A DNA stretch of 64,000 nucleotides, taken from contig CP091724.1 in the NCBI GenBank assembly GCA_022009795.1, positions 372,001 through 436,000 of the forward strand, written 5' to 3'. The position numbers were made by a program, and so were the translations under genes. This document shows, one piece after another, positions 63,242 through 64,000 of the stretch (position 1 is the first letter of the stretch; each line of letters begins with the position of its first letter). Below the pieces are notes generated by a model. The model searched no databases and was not told where the DNA came from. It saw only the letters and a list, made by a program, of their open reading frames with translations. This DNA comes from Anaerotruncus sp. Its GTDB lineage: Bacteria; Bacillota; Clostridia; Oscillospirales; Acutalibacteraceae.

Positions 63242-64000
63242 ATGGGTATGACTATGACTCAAAAAATCCTCGCCGCACATGCAGGTTTGGAAAGCGTGCA
63301 GGCAGGTCAGCTTATAAATGCTAAGCTGGATATGGTGTTGGGCAATGATGTAACATCTCCCGTTGCCATAAATGAAATGAATAAATTCGGCAAAAAAATT
63401 CCGTGTTTGATAAAACAAGAATTTCACTTGTTATGGACCACTTCACTCCAAACAAGGATATTCAGTCTGCGCAAAACTGTAAGCAGGTTCGCGAATTTGC
63501 TGCTAAATTCGGCATTAAGCATTATTACGATGTTGGCACAATGGGCATTGAGCATGCGCTTCTTCCCGAGCAGGGCATTGTAACCTGCGGTGATTGCATT
63601 ATCGGCGCAGACAGCCACACTTGCACTTACGGCGCTCTCGGCGCTTTTTCAACGGGTGTCGGCTCAACGGATATGGCAGCCGGTATGGTAACGGGAATGG
63701 CTTGGTTCAAGGTTCCGTCTGCCATAAAAGTTGTCATAACAGGCAAAAAATCAAAATATATCTGCGGCAAGGATGTTATTCTTGATATTATCGGCAGAAT
63801 CGGTGTGGACGGTGCGCTTTATCAAAGCCTTGAATTTGTGGGTGACGGCGTTTCCGAGCTTTCCATGGACGATCGCTTCACAATCTGCAATATGGCTATT
63901 GAGTGCGGTGCAAAAAACGGCATTTTCCCTGTTGACGAAAAAACACTTGAATATGTAAACGGCAGAAGCGAGCGTGAATACAAGGTGTTTGAAGCGGATG
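63242..64000 (+). CDS. leuC: 3-isopropylmalate dehydratase large subunit, 5' part
   Basis: Aconitase-family isomerase of leucine synthesis, cut by the window edge after about 253 residues. LDMVLGNDVTSPVAINEM, DHFTPNKDIQSAQNCK and DCIIGADSHTCTYGALGAFSTGVGSTDMAAG (the last split across many residues) are family blocks; the cysteine of TCTYG is one 4Fe-4S ligand. ATG 63242 follows AAGGTG. Breaks near 63400 (A7, KKSVFDKT). Third gene of an ilvB-ilvN-leuC set. Confidence 0.93.

Overview
The window reads as chromosomal DNA of a Gram-positive Clostridia-type anaerobe, most like gut Oscillospirales/Ruminococcaceae. The reasons are a pyr operon with the electron-transfer pair pyrK-pyrD, a DltACBD-type cell-wall operon, a CIRCE/HrcA-type heat-shock site, a SigH-like sigma factor, DapF, EFR1-type ferredoxin-flavodoxin, strong AGGAGG ribosome sites and frequent GTG/TTG starts. 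It is mostly housekeeping and anabolic DNA with a few accessory stretches. No insertion sequence, CRISPR array or complete prophage was seen.

Sequence quality dominates interpretation. I found no homopolymer longer than 7, although runs of exactly 7 are very common. Most broken genes break at such a run, where 8 or 9 bases would restore the conserved protein; other breaks look like +1 errors in shorter runs. I therefore annotate broken genes as single loci over their full span and give approximate break points. They should not be read as pseudogenes.

Layout. 1-9.7 kb (+): 3' part of an EF-G-like factor, a DUF308 membrane protein, phosphoglucomutase, a NifU-domain protein, a GH38 alpha-mannosidase, a small membrane protein (convergent with a CmpB-like membrane protein), and CCA-adding enzyme. 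9.7-12.4 kb: CIRCE-controlled htpG and a cytidylate-kinase-like gene. 12.6-17.3 kb: dlt-type operon (ligase, carrier, MBOAT, DltD) behind a structured leader. 17.4-19.2 kb (-): a PfkB kinase coupled to a TtcA-like gene. 19.3-29.3 kb (+): complete pyrimidine operon pyrC-carA-carB-pyrK-pyrD-pyrF-pyrE-pyrB-pyrI. 29.4-34.3 kb (-): GT-C glycosyltransferase, then a coupled purine nucleoside phosphorylase / MtnA / MTA-SAH-type deaminase set. 34.4-36.3 kb (+): a BMP-type lipoprotein with inserted beta-repeat modules. 36.8-47.1 kb (-): arginine operon argC-argJ-argB-argD-argF-carA-carB, with carB running in frame into dapF. 47.3-48.8 kb (+): stand-alone lysis cassette (small coiled-coil protein, holin, CHAP endolysin). 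48.9-49.1 kb (-): tRNA-Thr and tRNA-Asp. 49.2-53.6 kb: PHP phosphatase, an unknown small gene, glutamate dehydrogenase (-), and a membrane-embedded M28 peptidase. 54.3-58.5 kb: tRNA-Ser(GCT), a run of hairpins, a 42-residue ORF, a GH127 enzyme, PNPOx-like and EFR1-like redox genes, tandem repeats and tRNA-Ser(TGA). 58.6-60.7 kb (-): zinc-ribbon protein, sigma factor, YchF. 60.9 kb to end (+): ilvB-ilvN-leuC, cut by the window edge.

Functionally, the two carAB pairs give the cell separate carbamoyl-phosphate supplies for pyrimidines and arginine. The PNP-MtnA-deaminase set fits a deaminase-first route of methylthioadenosine salvage. The most unusual items are the carB-dapF continuous reading frame, the BMP lipoprotein with inserted repeats, the orphan lysis cassette, the mutually exclusive hairpins near 36.5 kb and the duplicated terminator behind tRNA-Ser.
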